Assembly (NCBI GenBank): GCA_936936565.1
Contig: CAKZIX010000155.1
Location: 1-12,651, forward strand
DNA: 12,651 bases
Source: an uncultured Nocardiaceae bacterium
GTDB taxonomy: Bacteria; Actinomycetota; Actinomycetes; Mycobacteriales; Mycobacteriaceae
Direction of reading: 5' to 3'
Part shown: positions 1-6,199 of the stretch, in pieces
Numbering within the stretch: the stretch's first letter is position 1
How the letters are laid out: every line of letters starts with the position of its first letter
The notes under the pieces: generated by a model
The model's input: only the letters and a program-made list of their open reading frames with translations
Told to the model about the DNA's origin: nothing
Database searches by the model: none
Translations under genes and position numbers: made by a program

Positions 1-1483
1 CGGAATCACCGGTGCAGGTTTCGCCGTCGCCGAGCACCATGTATTTGACGCCGGCGGTGGCCAACAGCTCCGCGACGGCCTTGGTGGTGCGCTTGGCGCG
101 GTCCTCGTAGGCGCCGGCGCAGCCGACCCAGAACAGGTATTCGTAGCCCTCGAACGATTCGGCGTCGCGGCCGTAGACGGGCACGTCGAAGTCGACCTCG
201 TTGATCCAGTTGAGGCGGTCCTTGGAGTTCTGGCCCCAGGGGTTGCCCTTGTTTTCGAGGTTCTTGAACAGGCCGGCCAGCTCGGACGGGAATTCCGATT
301 CGATGAGCACCTGGTAGCGGCGCATGTCGATGATGTGGTCGACGTGCTCGATGTCGACGGGGCACTGCTCGACGCAGGCACCACACGTGGTGCACGACCA
401 CAGCACTTCTTCATCGATGACCGCGCCCTCGGCGGCGTTGCCGACCAGCGGCACCTCGGGGGCCTCTTCACCCTTGAGCAGATACGGCGCCTTCGCGTAG
501 CCGTGGTCGCGCAGCGACATGATCAACAGCTTGGGCGACAACGGCTTTCCGGTATTCCATGCCGGGCACTGCGACTGGCAGCGACCGCATTCGGTGCAGG
601 TGGTGAAGTCGAGAATGCCCTTCCAGGAGAAATCCTCGAACTTGCCGACACCGAGCAGGTCGTCTTCGCCCGGATCTTCCATGTCGACGGGCTTGCCATT
701 CGACAGCATGGGCTTGGCGGCACCGAGGGCGACGCCGCCGTCGTTCTCACGCTTGAAGTAGATGTTCGGGAAGGCCGAAAAGCGGTGCCACGCAACGCCC
801 CACGTGATGTTGCGGCCGACCATGAACAGCCAGATCATGCCGGACATCAGCTTGACGAACGCGAAGCAGGCGATCAGGTTGACATCGGCCGGGATGATCT
901 TGGCGATCTGACCGGTGATCGGGTCGGTCCATGCGGCGTGGCCGCTGAGCGCGATGCCGCCCGACTTCACGAGCACCATGCCGAGGCCTTCGGCGAGGAC
1001 GACGTACTCGACGAAGTAGGCGGGGCCGAACTTGGAGCCGCTGAAGCGGGACAGCCGCGACGGCACCCGGGGGTGGTTGAGCTGGCGGATGACGATCAGC
1101 GTCACGATGCCGACGACGGTGCCGACGCCGAGAATTTCGTCGCCCAGGTGGAACCACCAGGTTTCGCCGATGATCGGCCAGTGGAAGGTCGGGTCGAAGG
1201 TCTGCCCATAGGCCTCGAACCAGAACTGGGCGCCGGCCAGGAAGCCGATCATCACCAGCCAGTGCGCCCAGCCCACGCTGCGGAACTTGTTCATCCGGGT
1301 GTGTGCGATGAACTCGACGAGCATCGTCTTCAGCCGCGGGAAGAAGGGCCGCCAGCGGTCCGGAGCCGGCTGGCCGAGGGAGATCGTGCGGAACATGCGC
1401 CATGCCCCGCTGAGGAACGATGCCCAGCACAGGAGGCTGAGCAAAGCTCCCACGGTGCCCAACGTGATTGTCAGGGCAGTCAT
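1..1483 (-). CDS. etfD: EtfD-type membrane iron-sulfur oxidoreductase (heterodisulfide-reductase-like), 3' end outside window
   Basis: This minus-strand reading frame opens at ATG 1483 and stays open for 494 codons to the left edge, so the C-terminus is missing. The start has a GAAAGG ribosome site seven bases upstream. The N-terminal ~230 residues carry about five hydrophobic segments (near 5-27, 70-92, 115-133, 157-180 and 201-223). A cytoplasmic part follows with two 4Fe-4S cluster motifs: CTECGRCQSQCP (Cys296, 299, 302, 306) and CTTCGACVEQCP (Cys364, 367, 370, 374). The first part of a CCG (cysteine-rich) domain begins near Cys455. This architecture is that of M. tuberculosis Rv0338c (882 aa). 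Rv0338c is known as EtfD, a membrane oxidoreductase that takes electrons from electron-transfer flavoprotein during fatty-acid beta-oxidation and passes them towards the quinone pool. Older annotation would say iron-sulfur-binding reductase or HdrD-like. Family assignment is firm; the exact electron partner is inferred from the orthologue. Confidence 0.93.
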   Translation of the reverse strand, partial: MTALTITLGTVGALLSLLCWASFLSGAWRMFRTISLGQPAPDRWRPFFPRLKTMLVEFIAHTRMNKFRSVGWAHWLVMIGFLAGAQFWFEAYGQTFDPTFHWPIIGETWWFHLGDEILGVGTVVGIVTLIVIRQLNHPRVPSRLSRFSGSKFGPAYFVEYVVLAEGLGMVLVKSGGIALSGHAAWTDPITGQIAKIIPADVNLIACFAFVKLMSGMIWLFMVGRNITWGVAWHRFSAFPNIYFKRENDGGVALGAAKPMLSNGKPVDMEDPGEDDLLGVGKFEDFSWKGILDFTTCTECGRCQSQCPAWNTGKPLSPKLLIMSLRDHGYAKAPYLLKGEEAPEVPLVGNAAEGAVIDEEVLWSCTTCGACVEQCPVDIEHVDHIIDMRRYQVLIESEFPSELAGLFKNLENKGNPWGQNSKDRLNWINEVDFDVPVYGRDAESFEGYEYLFWVGCAGAYEDRAKRTTKAVAELLATAGVKYMVLGDGETCTGDS

Positions 1484-1523
1484 GTCGCGACCTTTCTCGT
1501 CATCGAGCGCAAGTGCCACTCAT

Positions 1524-1539
1524 GTTACCCGCGAGTAAC
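1524..1539. promoter_or_regulatory. Operator-like palindrome upstream of etfD
   Basis: GTTACCCGCGAGTAAC is a 16-base inverted repeat with seven of eight pairs matching, centred about 49 bases upstream of the etfD start codon. It overlaps TAACAT (1522-1527, read on the minus strand), which could serve as an etfD -10. Size and symmetry are typical of a TetR-family dimer site. Actinobacterial fatty-acid-metabolism regulators often bind sites of the general form TTAC(N6)GTAA. Assignment to a particular regulator is inference. Confidence 0.5.
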
Positions 1540-1676
1540 TATGCGCCTTTGTCATGGTCACGGTAGGTGATGCCGGATAGGGGCCGCAGCGAAGGATGCA
1601 CTAACCACACGGCGTGTCGCCCCCAAGAAACTAGGGTTGTAACGAGGTCGCAAAATTCTTCCTGCTTGGCTACAGT

Positions 1677-1697
1677 CACACAGACAAGTCTGTTGTG
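1677..1697. repeat. Interrupted inverted repeat upstream of the first secreted-protein gene
   Basis: The arms CACA-CAGAC and GTCTG-T-TGTG flank a central AA. The inner five pairs are perfect and the outer four pair after one bulged T. It lies about 107-127 bases upstream of the ATG at 1804, directly after a TACAGT hexamer that could be a -10. It could be an operator or an RNA hairpin near the start of the leader. No factor can be named. Confidence 0.35.
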
Positions 1698-1803
1698 CGG
1701 CGCTTCACAGGTTCTCTGTTCGGGGGTGGACGGATATCCGGTTGGGAGCATCGTTTCGTCGCGTCCGTGCACAGGCACCGATGAGGAAGATGGAATCAGC
1801 TCA

Positions 1804-2460
1804 ATGAACGTTCGCAGGTTCACCGCGACGGCGGTGTTGACCATTGCTGCCCTGGGTGCGGGATCGGGTGTGAGTTTCGCCGAGCCGGCTCCGGCAGCCC
1901 CTGACGTCGTCAAGTACCACTTGTCGATCGTCGAGAAGTCGGTTGTTGCCACCCTCGAGGGCGGCAAGTTCGAGGTCGCGAAGGACAACAAGTCCTTCAG
2001 CATCGCGGACAACAAGGGCAACGTACTCGTCACGATGCCGCTGGAGGCCAAGGTCGACACCCAGGTCGTGCCGATCAGCCAGGCCGTGAACAACGACGGT
2101 CGTGAGATCAAGCTCACCCCGGACACCTCCAAGGTCACCCCGACGCAGCCGCTGGCGCTCAAGCCCGTCGCCTCGCTGCTCGAGAACGAGCGCGCGCAGA
2201 ACGCGTTCCTCACCCAGCTCGGCGTTGCCACCGCCGTCGGCGGTCTCGTCGGCACCATCATCGGTGCGGGCCTGGGCCTCATCGGCATCATCGGCGGCCC
2301 GACGGTCATCGCGAGCGTCGTCGCGGGCGCCGGAATCGGCGGCATCGTCGGCACCATCGTGGCCGGTGGCCCGACGCTGATCGCGGCCGGTATCGACCTG
2401 ATCCAGACGCTCACCGCGCCGCCCGGGTCCACCAAGTGGAACTACGCGGAGCCCAAGTAA
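1804..2460 (+). CDS. Secreted protein of unknown function with glycine-zipper C-terminal half (paralogue 1)
   Basis: The product is 218 aa and I cannot assign a function. Residues 1-26 form a signal peptide (MNVRR, hydrophobic core, cleavage after SFA), so it is probably exported by Sec. Residues ~34-115 form a charged domain with alternating hydrophobic residues that could be beta-rich, containing KDNKSFSI and EIKLTPDTSK. Residues ~137-200 are strongly hydrophobic and Gly-rich with repeated GxxxG spacing (VGGLVG, GIIGG, IGGIVG), a glycine zipper suited to membrane insertion or helix packing. The tail ends TAPPGSTKWNYAEPK. ATG 1804 is chosen because it begins the signal peptide and no in-frame upstream ATG or GTG is close. 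The ribosome site is weak: GGA nine bases away, with GAGGA further up. The next gene is a clear paralogue sharing KSFSI, LTPD-SKV, TIVAGGPTL and APGSTK. A strong terminator follows. It may match an actinobacterial DUF family such as DUF8020, which I cannot verify here. Confidence 0.85.
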   Translation: MNVRRFTATAVLTIAALGAGSGVSFAEPAPAAPDVVKYHLSIVEKSVVATLEGGKFEVAKDNKSFSIADNKGNVLVTMPLEAKVDTQVVPISQAVNNDGREIKLTPDTSKVTPTQPLALKPVASLLENERAQNAFLTQLGVATAVGGLVGTIIGAGLGLIGIIGGPTVIASVVAGAGIGGIVGTIVAGGPTLIAAGIDLIQTLTAPPGSTKWNYAEPK

Positions 2461-2472
2461 GGCCCAACCGTG

Positions 2473-2505
2473 AAAAGCCCGTCCTCTTCGGAGGGCGGGC
2501 TTTTT
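2473..2505 (+). terminator. Rho-independent terminator after paralogue 1
   Basis: AAAGCCCG-T-CCTC and GAGG-G-CGGGCTTT form a stem of about 13 pairs, with one T-G wobble, closed by a TTCG tetraloop and followed by a T run. It begins 12 bases after the stop codon. This is one of the clearest terminators in the window and implies that the next gene has its own promoter. Confidence 0.9.
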
Positions 2506-2523
2506 GCACCAGTAGGGAAAGTA

Positions 2524-2551
2524 TTGCCCGCGGGGAGCTTTCGGATAGTCT
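2524..2551 (+). promoter_or_regulatory. Candidate promoter for the second secreted-protein gene
   Basis: TTGCCC (2524-2529) and TAGTCT (2546-2551) are separated by 16 bases, giving a weak sigma-70-type match in which the most conserved positions (TTG; T1, A2, T6) are kept. It sits between the terminator at 2473-2505 and the ATG at 2586, where a promoter is expected. The predicted leader would be about 28 bases. Confidence 0.4.
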
Positions 2552-2585
2552 CTGCGCGAAGCAACGAGTCGGGGACGAGGAACAG

Positions 2586-3278
2586 ATGAACATTCGCGCC
2601 ATCACCGCGACCGCGGTGCTGACCACCGCTGCCGTGGCTGCCGGATACGGCACCGGACACGCCGCGCCGCAGGACACCATCGCGTACGAGACCAAGCTGG
2701 TCGACCGCGCAATCGTCACAACCATCGCGGCGGGCAATTTCGACGTCGCCAAGGACAGCAAGTCCTTCAGCATCAAGGACACCACGGGCGGGGTCGTCAT
2801 GACGGTCCCGCTCGAGGTGAAGCTCGGGGAACTGTCCATCCCGCTGCGCCACGAGGTCGGCGCCGAGGGCAAGGTGCTCAAGCTGACGCCCGACGCGTCG
2901 AAGGTGGCACTCGGCGACGTGTCGAAGCTGCTGCTGAAGCCGGTGGCTTCCACGGCCGAAGACGCCCAGGCGATGTCGCAGTTCAAGCGTCAGCTCGGGC
3001 TGGCCACCACCATCGGTGGGGTTGCGGGCACCATCCTCGGCGCCGCGGCCGGCTGCATCCTGTCGATCATGGTCGCCTGCGTTCCGGGCGCCCTCGCAGG
3101 CGCCCCGATCGGTGGCCTGCTGGGCACCATCGTCGCCGGCGGACCGACGCTGGTGATTTCCGGGATCCAGCTGCTCGACACAATGAGCGCGGCGCCCGGC
3201 AGCACCAAGTACGCGGAGAAGCCGCCGACGACCAGCGGCGACGGCGCGGTCAGCGAAAGCCAGCCGACGGTCGGCTGA
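2586..3278 (+). CDS. Secreted protein of unknown function with glycine-zipper C-terminal half (paralogue 2)
   Basis: The product is 230 aa, a tandem paralogue of the gene at 1804 with function unknown. ATG 2586 follows a good GAGGA ribosome site (five to seven bases away) and starts a signal peptide (residues 1-26, cleavage after GHA). The N-terminal domain (~30-122) shares the pattern AKDSKSFSIKD, MTVPLEVKL, LKLTPDASKVAL and LLKPVAS with paralogue 1. Residues ~137-195 form a Gly-rich hydrophobic region (IGGVAGTILG, IGGLLGTIVAGGPTL). Unlike paralogue 1 it has two cysteines, Cys157 and Cys165, inside this region, which could form a disulfide after export. It also has a longer polar tail rich in Pro, Thr and Ser (211-230). 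Its own promoter is likely because a terminator separates the pair. The transcript ends at the hairpin at 3313-3349. Export is well supported. Pore formation or cell-wall association is only a possibility suggested by the glycine zipper. Confidence 0.87.
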   Translation: MNIRAITATAVLTTAAVAAGYGTGHAAPQDTIAYETKLVDRAIVTTIAAGNFDVAKDSKSFSIKDTTGGVVMTVPLEVKLGELSIPLRHEVGAEGKVLKLTPDASKVALGDVSKLLLKPVASTAEDAQAMSQFKRQLGLATTIGGVAGTILGAAAGCILSIMVACVPGALAGAPIGGLLGTIVAGGPTLVISGIQLLDTMSAAPGSTKYAEKPPTTSGDGAVSESQPTVG

Positions 3279-3312
3279 GCCCACGCAGGATCGCTGGAAC
3301 CGACACACAACG

Positions 3313-3349
3313 AAAGGGCGGCCGCGGGAACTTCCCGCGGCCGCCCTTT
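3313..3349. terminator. Bidirectional terminator between convergent genes
   Basis: Two perfect 18-base inverted arms (AAAGGGCGGCCGCGGGAA and its complement) surround a single C; allowing a realistic loop, about 15 pairs can form. T runs follow on both strands. It lies between the plus-strand gene ending at 3278 and the minus-strand gene ending at 3360, so it can end both transcripts. Confidence 0.92.
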
Positions 3350-3359
3350 TCGGTTGCGC

Positions 3360-4643
3360 TCAGCGCAGCTGCAGACCGGGGTTCTCGGCGAGCACCACGT
3401 TGATCGGCGTGGAGAACAGCTGCGGATCCTGACCGATGAACGGCCCGATCAGGTGCGCCAGCTCGCACACCGGGAAGTCGGCGACCGTCGAGGCGCTGGA
3501 GATGCCCAGCGCCTTGGTGCCGGTGACCACGGCGCCGCCGCTGTCGCCGGGCAGGGCGCAGATGTTCGCGGAGAAGCTGTCGTTCATCCGGCGGGTCTCG
3601 ACGTCGACGGACTGATCGACGGCGTTGATGGTGCCGCAGCTGAAACCGGTGCGCGAGCCCGACTTGCAGACCGGCGCGCCGATCAGCGGAACCGCGGTGC
3701 CGTCGATGAGCAGCGGGGCGCGCCCGGGCACTCGCACGCCGTTGTTCTCGAAGCGGCCGGTGGCCTCCGGCACGATCTTGATGATCGAGTAGTCGTGGTT
3801 GTCCAGGCTGGTCTTCTCGAACGCGCCGACGACCGGGCCCAGCGCCTCACCGCGCAGCTCGCGGACTTTCGAGGCCTGCGGGGTGCCCGCGGCGGGCAGG
3901 TTCGGATCGCAATGCCCGGCGGACACCGACACCGTGGCGCCGTTGAAGGTGCCGTTGAAGCCGAACGAGCACTGCATCGCCATGCGACCGGCAACGGAGC
4001 CGTAGCCGTCGCCGCCCAGCAGGCTGCCACGGTCGACGCCCGCAATGTCGCCCAGCGCCGGACGCGGCTTGGCGACCACCGGCTGCGGGGTGACGACCAG
4101 ACGAGCGCCGCCGAGGAACTCGGGCAGCTGCAGGCCCTTCAGCACCTCGCTGACGCGGATGGCGATGGTGTTGCCGATCGAGTCGATGGCGACACCGCGC
4201 ACGGCCGACGCGATGGGTGCGGGCTGGGCGGCGATCCACTTCTGGATTTCGCCCAGCTGCGACTCGAGCGCGGCGGCGCTGCGGGCCACGTCGCGCACGG
4301 TGAAGCCGGACTTTTCGGCGGCCGCGCGTGCGGCGGCCTTGTTGGGGCCGTCGGCGAGCGCGACAGTGGGCACGCCCTTCTCGTCCAGCCAGGCCCCGGC
4401 AAACACCTGCGGGTAGGCCTGACGTGCGATCACCGACCACTCGGCGAGCTTCTGGCCGAGCTCCGAACGCTGCAGGTACTGATCCGGCGACAGCTTGAGA
4501 TCGCGCTCGAGGGCCTGAATCAGCTCGATCGGCAGCTGCGCGGCCTGATCCGAAACCGGCTCGGCCTGCGCGAACGATGCGCCGCTCAGGGCGAGCAACG
4601 CAGCGGCGCCGAGCGCCGCCGTGTGACGGGCCAGCTTACGCAT
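3360..4643 (-). CDS. Secreted S1-family serine protease with propeptide (protease 1)
   Basis: The product is 427 aa and is predicted to be an exported trypsin-fold endopeptidase of the alpha-lytic/streptogrisin type. Residues 1-27 are a signal peptide cleaved after AQA. Residues ~28-200 are a long N-terminal propeptide, which in this family acts as a folding helper and inhibitor and is removed on maturation. The catalytic domain has His244 (SAGHCD), Asp284 (NHDYS) and Ser368 (PGDSGGAV), a complete triad. Six cysteines suit three disulfides: 225-245, 326-336 and 362-393. The start ATG 4643 has a GAGAGG site seven bases upstream. It is the neighbour and paralogue of the protease at 4770-6104 (shared CSFGFNG, SAGHCDPN, GAPVCK, GDSGGA and VTGT). 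A terminator between them suggests separate transcription. The substrate cannot be predicted from sequence alone. Confidence 0.94.
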   Translation of the reverse strand: MRKLARHTAALGAAALLALSGASFAQAEPVSDQAAQLPIELIQALERDLKLSPDQYLQRSELGQKLAEWSVIARQAYPQVFAGAWLDEKGVPTVALADGPNKAAARAAAEKSGFTVRDVARSAAALESQLGEIQKWIAAQPAPIASAVRGVAIDSIGNTIAIRVSEVLKGLQLPEFLGGARLVVTPQPVVAKPRPALGDIAGVDRGSLLGGDGYGSVAGRMAMQCSFGFNGTFNGATVSVSAGHCDPNLPAAGTPQASKVRELRGEALGPVVGAFEKTSLDNHDYSIIKIVPEATGRFENNGVRVPGRAPLLIDGTAVPLIGAPVCKSGSRTGFSCGTINAVDQSVDVETRRMNDSFSANICALPGDSGGAVVTGTKALGISSASTVADFPVCELAHLIGPFIGQDPQLFSTPINVVLAENPGLQLR

Positions 4644-4714
4644 GAATGGGCCTCTCTACTTTGTGAAACATCCCGGACGCGCTACCCCAACCCGCCAGCG
4701 CAGCGATCCCTAGA

Positions 4715-4720
4715 ACTATA
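4715..4720 (-). promoter_or_regulatory. Possible -10 element for protease 1
   Basis: Read on the minus strand this is TATAGT, five of six matches to TATAAT, 72 bases upstream of the protease 1 start and just after the protease 2 terminator. No good -35 is visible at 16-18 bases. The position is sensible because the upstream gene is terminated, but the call is weak. Confidence 0.35.
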
Positions 4721-4730
4721 AATGGTCAGG

Positions 4731-4768
4731 AAAACGCACGCTTGCCCCCGTTTTCACGAGGGCAAGCG
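4731..4768 (-). terminator. Rho-independent terminator after protease 2
   Basis: On the minus strand CGCTTGCCC (4768-4760) pairs perfectly with GGGCAAGCG (4747-4739) across a 12-base loop. A TTTT run follows at 4734-4731. The hairpin starts one base after the protease 2 stop codon. Confidence 0.82.
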
Positions 4769-4769
4769 A

Positions 4770-6104
4770 TCAGGAGGTGCGGACCCGGATACCGGCGCCC
4801 GGGCCGCTGCCGGCGGATTTCTGAATGTGGTCGACGATGTCGCGGATCGGAATGCCCAGGCTGGCCGTGCCGCCGTCCGGGGCGAGGGCGATGTTCGCGT
4901 CCTGGCAGTTCGGTGCGTCCGAGGAGTTGGAGCCCGACGTGATGCCGAGGGCCAGCGTGCCCGTCACGATCGCGCCGCCGCTGTCGCCCGCCAGAGTGCA
5001 AGCGGTGCTTGCGAATCCGCGTACGACTCGGCTGCGGCCGTCTTCGGTGTACAGCTGCGTTTCGACCCGGTCGGCGGCGACGATGCCGCAGGTGAAGGTC
5101 GAACTCTGGCCGGTCTTGCAGACGGGGGCGCCGGTCACCGGAGCCGCGGTGCCCGTGATCGTCAAGGTGGTGCCGTTGGCGCCGCGCACGATCGGGCGGT
5201 CCATGCCGGCCTTGACGGCCCGGGCGTTGAGCTTGATCAGCGCGTAGTCGAGACCGTCGGTGGCCACGCCCAGCGTCGAGTGCTGGAAATCGCCGACCTG
5301 CGGGCTGGCGTCGAGGTTCGCCGGATCCGGCACGTACACCGCGGCGGACTTGGTGTTGACGCCACCGTCGACGTGGTTGGGATCGCAGTGCCCGGCGCTG
5401 ATGTTGTACGCCTGGCCGGCACCGTCGACGCCGTTGAAGCCGAACGAGCAGACGCCGATCTCGGTGAGCCGGCTGTCGGCCAGCGACTTGGCCGAGGTGA
5501 TGTAGGTGTCGCCGCCCATCGGCTTGTTGTCGATGGGGCCGCCGCCACCGGGTGACACGATGACCTTGATCTGGGCCAGCAGCGTGGGCAGGTTCAGGAA
5601 CCGGCCCGCCGGGCTGTTGACGATGTCGATCACGATCTTGTTGTCCAGGAAGTCGATCGAGGTCCCGTTGACCTGTTGCGACACCTCGCGCGGCAGCCGC
5701 GCGATCCACCGGTTCAGTTCGGCCAGCGACTGTTCGAGCCCGTCGGCGCTGACCGGCGCGATCCGGGTCTCGTAGCCGTCACGGGTGGCGATCCGGGCGG
5801 CATCGGCCGAGGTGACGGCGATGACTGGCTTGCCGTCGATGCCCAGCCAGGCGCCCGCGAAGGAATGCGGACGGGCCGAGCGGAAATCGCGCGCATAGCT
5901 CGCCAGCTCCTGGGCCTTGGCCGCGCGCCGCAGGTACTCCGCAGGCGTGATCTTCAGGTCACGACCGATTGCCTCCACCAGGGCGGGCGGCAGTTGATCG
6001 GCAGGAAGTTGCTGGTCAGCGTGTGCGGCGGAGAATCCGGAAATGAGCAGCGCAACTGCGGTGGACCCGACCACTGCCGCGCGCAGCGCCCTCATCGTCG
6101 TCAT
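4770..6104 (-). CDS. Secreted S1-family serine protease with propeptide (protease 2)
   Basis: The product is 444 aa, a second exported alpha-lytic/streptogrisin-type protease. A signal peptide spans residues 1-29 (cleavage after AHA). Residues ~30-195 form the propeptide. The catalytic residues are His239 (SAGHCD), Asp286 (GLDYAL) and Ser375 (AGDSGGAI), so it should be active. Cysteines 219/240, 329/339 and 369/400 match the three disulfide positions of protease 1. ATG 6104 is preferred because GAAGGG lies five bases upstream; an ATG three codons later is possible. The 95-base gap upstream to the Hsp70-like gene contains a small CACG-TTCG-CGTG palindrome (6149-6160) and a TAAGGT hexamer (6145-6140, minus) that could be a -10. 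Whether it has its own promoter or is read through from the Hsp70-like operon is unclear, since no strong terminator separates them. Overall similarity to protease 1, including the propeptide pattern (AFAGAWL/SFAGAWL type), indicates tandem duplication. Confidence 0.94.
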   Translation of the reverse strand: MTTMRALRAAVVGSTAVALLISGFSAAHADQQLPADQLPPALVEAIGRDLKITPAEYLRRAAKAQELASYARDFRSARPHSFAGAWLGIDGKPVIAVTSADAARIATRDGYETRIAPVSADGLEQSLAELNRWIARLPREVSQQVNGTSIDFLDNKIVIDIVNSPAGRFLNLPTLLAQIKVIVSPGGGGPIDNKPMGGDTYITSAKSLADSRLTEIGVCSFGFNGVDGAGQAYNISAGHCDPNHVDGGVNTKSAAVYVPDPANLDASPQVGDFQHSTLGVATDGLDYALIKLNARAVKAGMDRPIVRGANGTTLTITGTAAPVTGAPVCKTGQSSTFTCGIVAADRVETQLYTEDGRSRVVRGFASTACTLAGDSGGAIVTGTLALGITSGSNSSDAPNCQDANIALAPDGGTASLGIPIRDIVDHIQKSAGSGPGAGIRVRTS

Positions 6105-6199
6105 ACGTTCCCTTCGTCCCGAGCAACTCCCGACGACACACCTTAGGGCACGTTCGCGTGATTCCCCTCACTGAATGTGGTGAATATGGCAGGTATCTC

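Larger units (their letters stand above)
1484..1803. other. Divergent intergenic region between etfD and the first secreted-protein gene
   Basis: These 320 bases contain no convincing gene. One plus-strand frame is open from 1567 into the gene at 1804, but upstream of 1804 it encodes no plausible protein start and would bury the signal peptide. The etfD-proximal part holds a 16-base palindrome (1524-1539). The middle holds an interrupted inverted repeat (1677-1697), directly preceded by TACAGT (1671-1676), a possible -10 for the plus-strand gene with no clear -35. If that -10 is used, the plus-strand transcript has a leader of about 120 bases. I see no terminator or RNA gene in it. Confidence 0.6.

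Noticed and set aside
335..1570. 411-codon plus-strand open frame opposite etfD
   Set aside because: It is antisense to a gene with clear iron-sulfur motifs; its Arg/Asp/Gly-rich, low-order product is typical of shadow frames in high-GC DNA.
3354..4721. 455-codon plus-strand open frame opposite protease 1
   Set aside because: It is antisense to a protease with a complete triad, and its Arg/Gly/Ala-rich product has no recognisable domain.
6149..6160. CACG-TTCG-CGTG considered as terminator or operator
   Set aside because: The stem has four pairs only and no T run follows; too short to call.
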